6,419 nt of DNA from Acidobacteriaceae bacterium (GTDB taxonomy: Bacteria; Acidobacteriota; Terriglobia; Terriglobales; Acidobacteriaceae). Every line of letters begins with the position of its first letter. Positions within the stretch are counted from its first letter, which is position 1. The notes under the pieces are model-generated. The model searched no databases. It saw only the letters and a list, made by a program, of their open reading frames with translations, and was not told the origin of the DNA. Where the stretch lies: NCBI GenBank assembly GCA_003139975.1, contig PLHN01000428.1:1-6419 (forward strand), read 5' to 3'. Below are positions 4,860 through 6,419 of this stretch, piece after piece. A program made the translations under genes and the position numbers.

Positions 4860-5690
4860 TCACGCTGCCGGCTTCGTCGTGCGCCGATTCGCAAGCACGA
4901 AGGCGAGTCCGAACATGAAGAGCGCGAACAGGACCAGCGTCAGAATGCACGAGGTCAAGGAAAATTCGAAGGAAAAGGAACTCGGGGCTTCCGGGTACAT
5001 CAGCGTCCGTAGCGCCTCCACGCCATATGTCAGCGGGTTGGCGTACATGAGCCAGCGAATCCACGCGGAGGCCTTCGATAACGGAAAGAGGGCGCCCGAG
5101 AGCAACCACAGCGGAATCAGGAATAGATTGATGATGGCGTGAAAGGCCTGCGTGGAATCCATGGGCCAGGCTATGGCAAAACCCAAAGCGGTCAGCGCGA
5201 ATGAGACAAGAAAAACCGTCAAAACGATGAGCGCAAAAGACTCGATCGTCATGTGAATACCGACGAGCGGGGCAAAAACTAGAAATGCCAGACCCTGCAA
5301 CGCGGCGAGCGTGGTGCCCCCCAAGACCTTGCCCAGCACAATGGCTGCTCGCGGCACCGGTGCCACCAGCACTGAAAGCAGGAAGCCTTCATTGCGATCT
5401 TCGATAACCGACATCATCGTGAAGATCGCCGTGAAAAGCACAATCATCACGAGCACGCCGGGGTAAAAATAGTCGAGGTAATTTTGCTGCCCTGCGGCTT
5501 GCCCGGAGCGGAACGATGTACCAAAACCAGAGCCGAGCACAATCCAAAACAGCAGTGGAGAAAGAATCACGCCGACTACCCGCGCTCGCTGGCGGTAGAA
5601 GCGCACGATCTCACGCCACCAGAGTGTGAAGGCGGGGAGCATGACGCCGGCGGATGCAGGAGCATTTGCGGGGAAGGCTGCGGTTGCCAT
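4860..5690 (-). CDS. ABC-2 type transporter permease
   Basis: The 276-residue protein starts at ATG 5690-5688, immediately after the TAA of the ATPase gene (5693-5691), so the pair is translationally coupled. It has about six hydrophobic segments (near residues 36-55, 76-95, 117-145, 152-175, 186-203 and 246-266) after a cytoplasmic N-terminus. The coupling region EDRNEGFLLSVLVAPVPR (97-114) is the ABC-2 EGF-type motif that contacts the ATPase and precedes the GKVLGGT helix. NPLTYGVEALR (218-228) is also typical of the DrrB/NodJ-like ABC-2 membrane subunits. The subunit would form the export channel with the neighbouring ATPase. The substrate is not visible; relatives export antibiotics, lipids or polysaccharides. 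The short Ala/Pro-rich N-terminus (ATAAFPANAPASAG) precedes the fold. Length fits the family and no damage is seen. Confidence 0.88.
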   Translation of the reverse strand: MATAAFPANAPASAGVMLPAFTLWWREIVRFYRQRARVVGVILSPLLFWIVLGSGFGTSFRSGQAAGQQNYLDYFYPGVLVMIVLFTAIFTMMSVIEDRNEGFLLSVLVAPVPRAAIVLGKVLGGTTLAALQGLAFLVFAPLVGIHMTIESFALIVLTVFLVSFALTALGFAIAWPMDSTQAFHAIINLFLIPLWLLSGALFPLSKASAWIRWLMYANPLTYGVEALRTLMYPEAPSSFSFEFSLTSCILTLVLFALFMFGLAFVLANRRTTKPAA

Positions 5691-6419
5691 TTAGTGTTTC
5701 TTCGTCCCTTTCTTCGTCTTCTCAGCTGCGGCGGCGGCCTCGGCCTCTTCATTCCAGAACCTGTGCCCCGTGCGATGGATGAACACGTCTTCAAGAGTCG
5801 GCTTGCTCATACTCAACGATTGAATCTCTCCCGGGAATGCTTCTACTACATCCGGCACGAAGCGGTGGCCGTTCTCGATCTCGATGCGGACGTGTTTGTC
5901 GAGCACGATGGCATCGACGTGAAACCGCTCCCGTATCCGGGCCGCGAGAGACTGCGGGTCGCGCGCTTCTAGCAGGATGACATCGCCGCCAATTTCGCGA
6001 GTCAGCGATTCGGGCGTGCCCAAAGCAACCAGGCGCCCCTCGCTCAGAATCGCCAGCCGGTCGCAGCGTTCAGCCTCTTCCATCAGGTGCGTGGTCACGA
6101 TGATGGAAACGTGTTCTTGATCGCGAAGAATGCCGAGATACTGCCAAAGGTCACGCCGCGCGCCTGGATCGAGACCGGTGGTGGGTTCGTCGAGAAGCAG
6201 CACCTCCGGGTGATGAAGCAGCCCTTTGGCCAACTCGATGCGGCGTTGCATGCCCCCGGAGAACGTTTCGACGCGGTCATTCGCACGGTCGAGCAAGCCG
6301 ACACGCGTAAGAATCTCATCGATGCGAGTCTTCAGTTGGGCGCCGTGCAACCCATACAAGTGCCCTTGATGCCAGAGGTTCTCGCGGGCCGTAAGTTTGA
6401 GGTCGACGCTCTGCGCCTG
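5691..6419 (-). CDS. ABC-2 exporter ATP-binding protein, N-terminus outside window
   Basis: The frame is open to the right edge, with 242 visible residues ending at TAA 5693-5691. The Walker A part is beyond the edge. Visible from its start are QAQSVDLKLTARENL (after the Q-loop region), the ABC signature ETFSGGMQRRIELAKGL (FSGGM at 53-57), Walker B EVLLLDEPT (72-80, catalytic E78), the D-loop GLDP (82-85) and the switch histidine H111 in TTHLMEEAERCD. A C-terminal regulatory domain of the DrrA/DUF4162 type follows and ends in SLSMSKPTLEDVFIHRTGH. The tail is a charged A/E/K-rich stretch (NEEAEAAAAAEKTKKGTKKH). The protein hydrolyses ATP to drive the permease encoded directly downstream. TTG 6359 is not the true start, because conserved family sequence runs through it. 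Substrate unknown. Confidence 0.9.
   Translation of the reverse strand, partial: QAQSVDLKLTARENLWHQGHLYGLHGAQLKTRIDEILTRVGLLDRANDRVETFSGGMQRRIELAKGLLHHPEVLLLDEPTTGLDPGARRDLWQYLGILRDQEHVSIIVTTHLMEEAERCDRLAILSEGRLVALGTPESLTREIGGDVILLEARDPQSLAARIRERFHVDAIVLDKHVRIEIENGHRFVPDVVEAFPGEIQSLSMSKPTLEDVFIHRTGHRFWNEEAEAAAAAEKTKKGTKKH

Noticed and set aside
5484..5972. Plus-strand open frame opposite the ABC genes
   Set aside because: It spans the junction of two well-supported minus-strand genes and has no domain of its own.

Overview
This window looks like ordinary chromosome from a moderately GC-rich bacterium. The best guess is Acidobacteriota (Terriglobia/Koribacter-like). This rests on recognised gene content: tandem small cytochrome P460-family proteins, a DUF3303 protein, a bacillithiol-type deacetylase, and an intergenic repeat built on a GAGCG(T/A)AGCGAGG core. 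No ribosomal or other phylogenetic marker is present, so the assignment is inference.

Layout, left to right. (1) Positions 1-827, plus strand: two tandem cytochrome P460-family c-type cytochromes. The first is only a C-terminal fragment cut by the window edge. The second (274-827) is complete except for a one-base deletion near 636, which throws the CFPCH haem motif out of frame. (2) Positions 873-901: an 11-bp hairpin between convergent genes. (3) Positions 935-1249, minus: a DUF3303 small protein. (4) Positions 1353-2681, minus: a polytopic membrane glycosyltransferase of the GT87/DUF2029 type. (5) Positions 2776-3885, plus, divergent from it: a Tat-exported M19 (renal dipeptidase-like) protein that has lost three canonical metal ligands. 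(6) Positions 3896-4702, minus, tail to tail with the dipeptidase: a BshB1-like LmbE/PIG-L deacetylase. (7) Positions 4703-4859: a repeat-rich spacer with a 16-bp AT-rich tandem repeat and a pair of imperfect 27-bp inverted repeats. (8) Positions 4860-6419, minus: an ABC-2 exporter, with permease and ATPase in directly abutting frames. The ATPase runs off the right edge.

How the genes relate. The P460-like cytochromes are predicted periplasmic redox proteins. The ATPase and permease form one export unit. The deacetylase lies downstream on the same strand, so low-molecular-weight thiol synthesis and export may be linked, but the 157-nt repeat-bearing spacer may separate transcription. The glycosyltransferase, DUF3303 protein and dipeptidase show no obvious pathway link to each other.

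I see no phage, CRISPR, transposase, tRNA or rRNA. The points most worth a second look are the frameshifted cytochrome, the metal-site substitutions in the M19 protein, and the inverted-repeat element upstream of the deacetylase. I do not see convincing evidence for a new multi-gene system.
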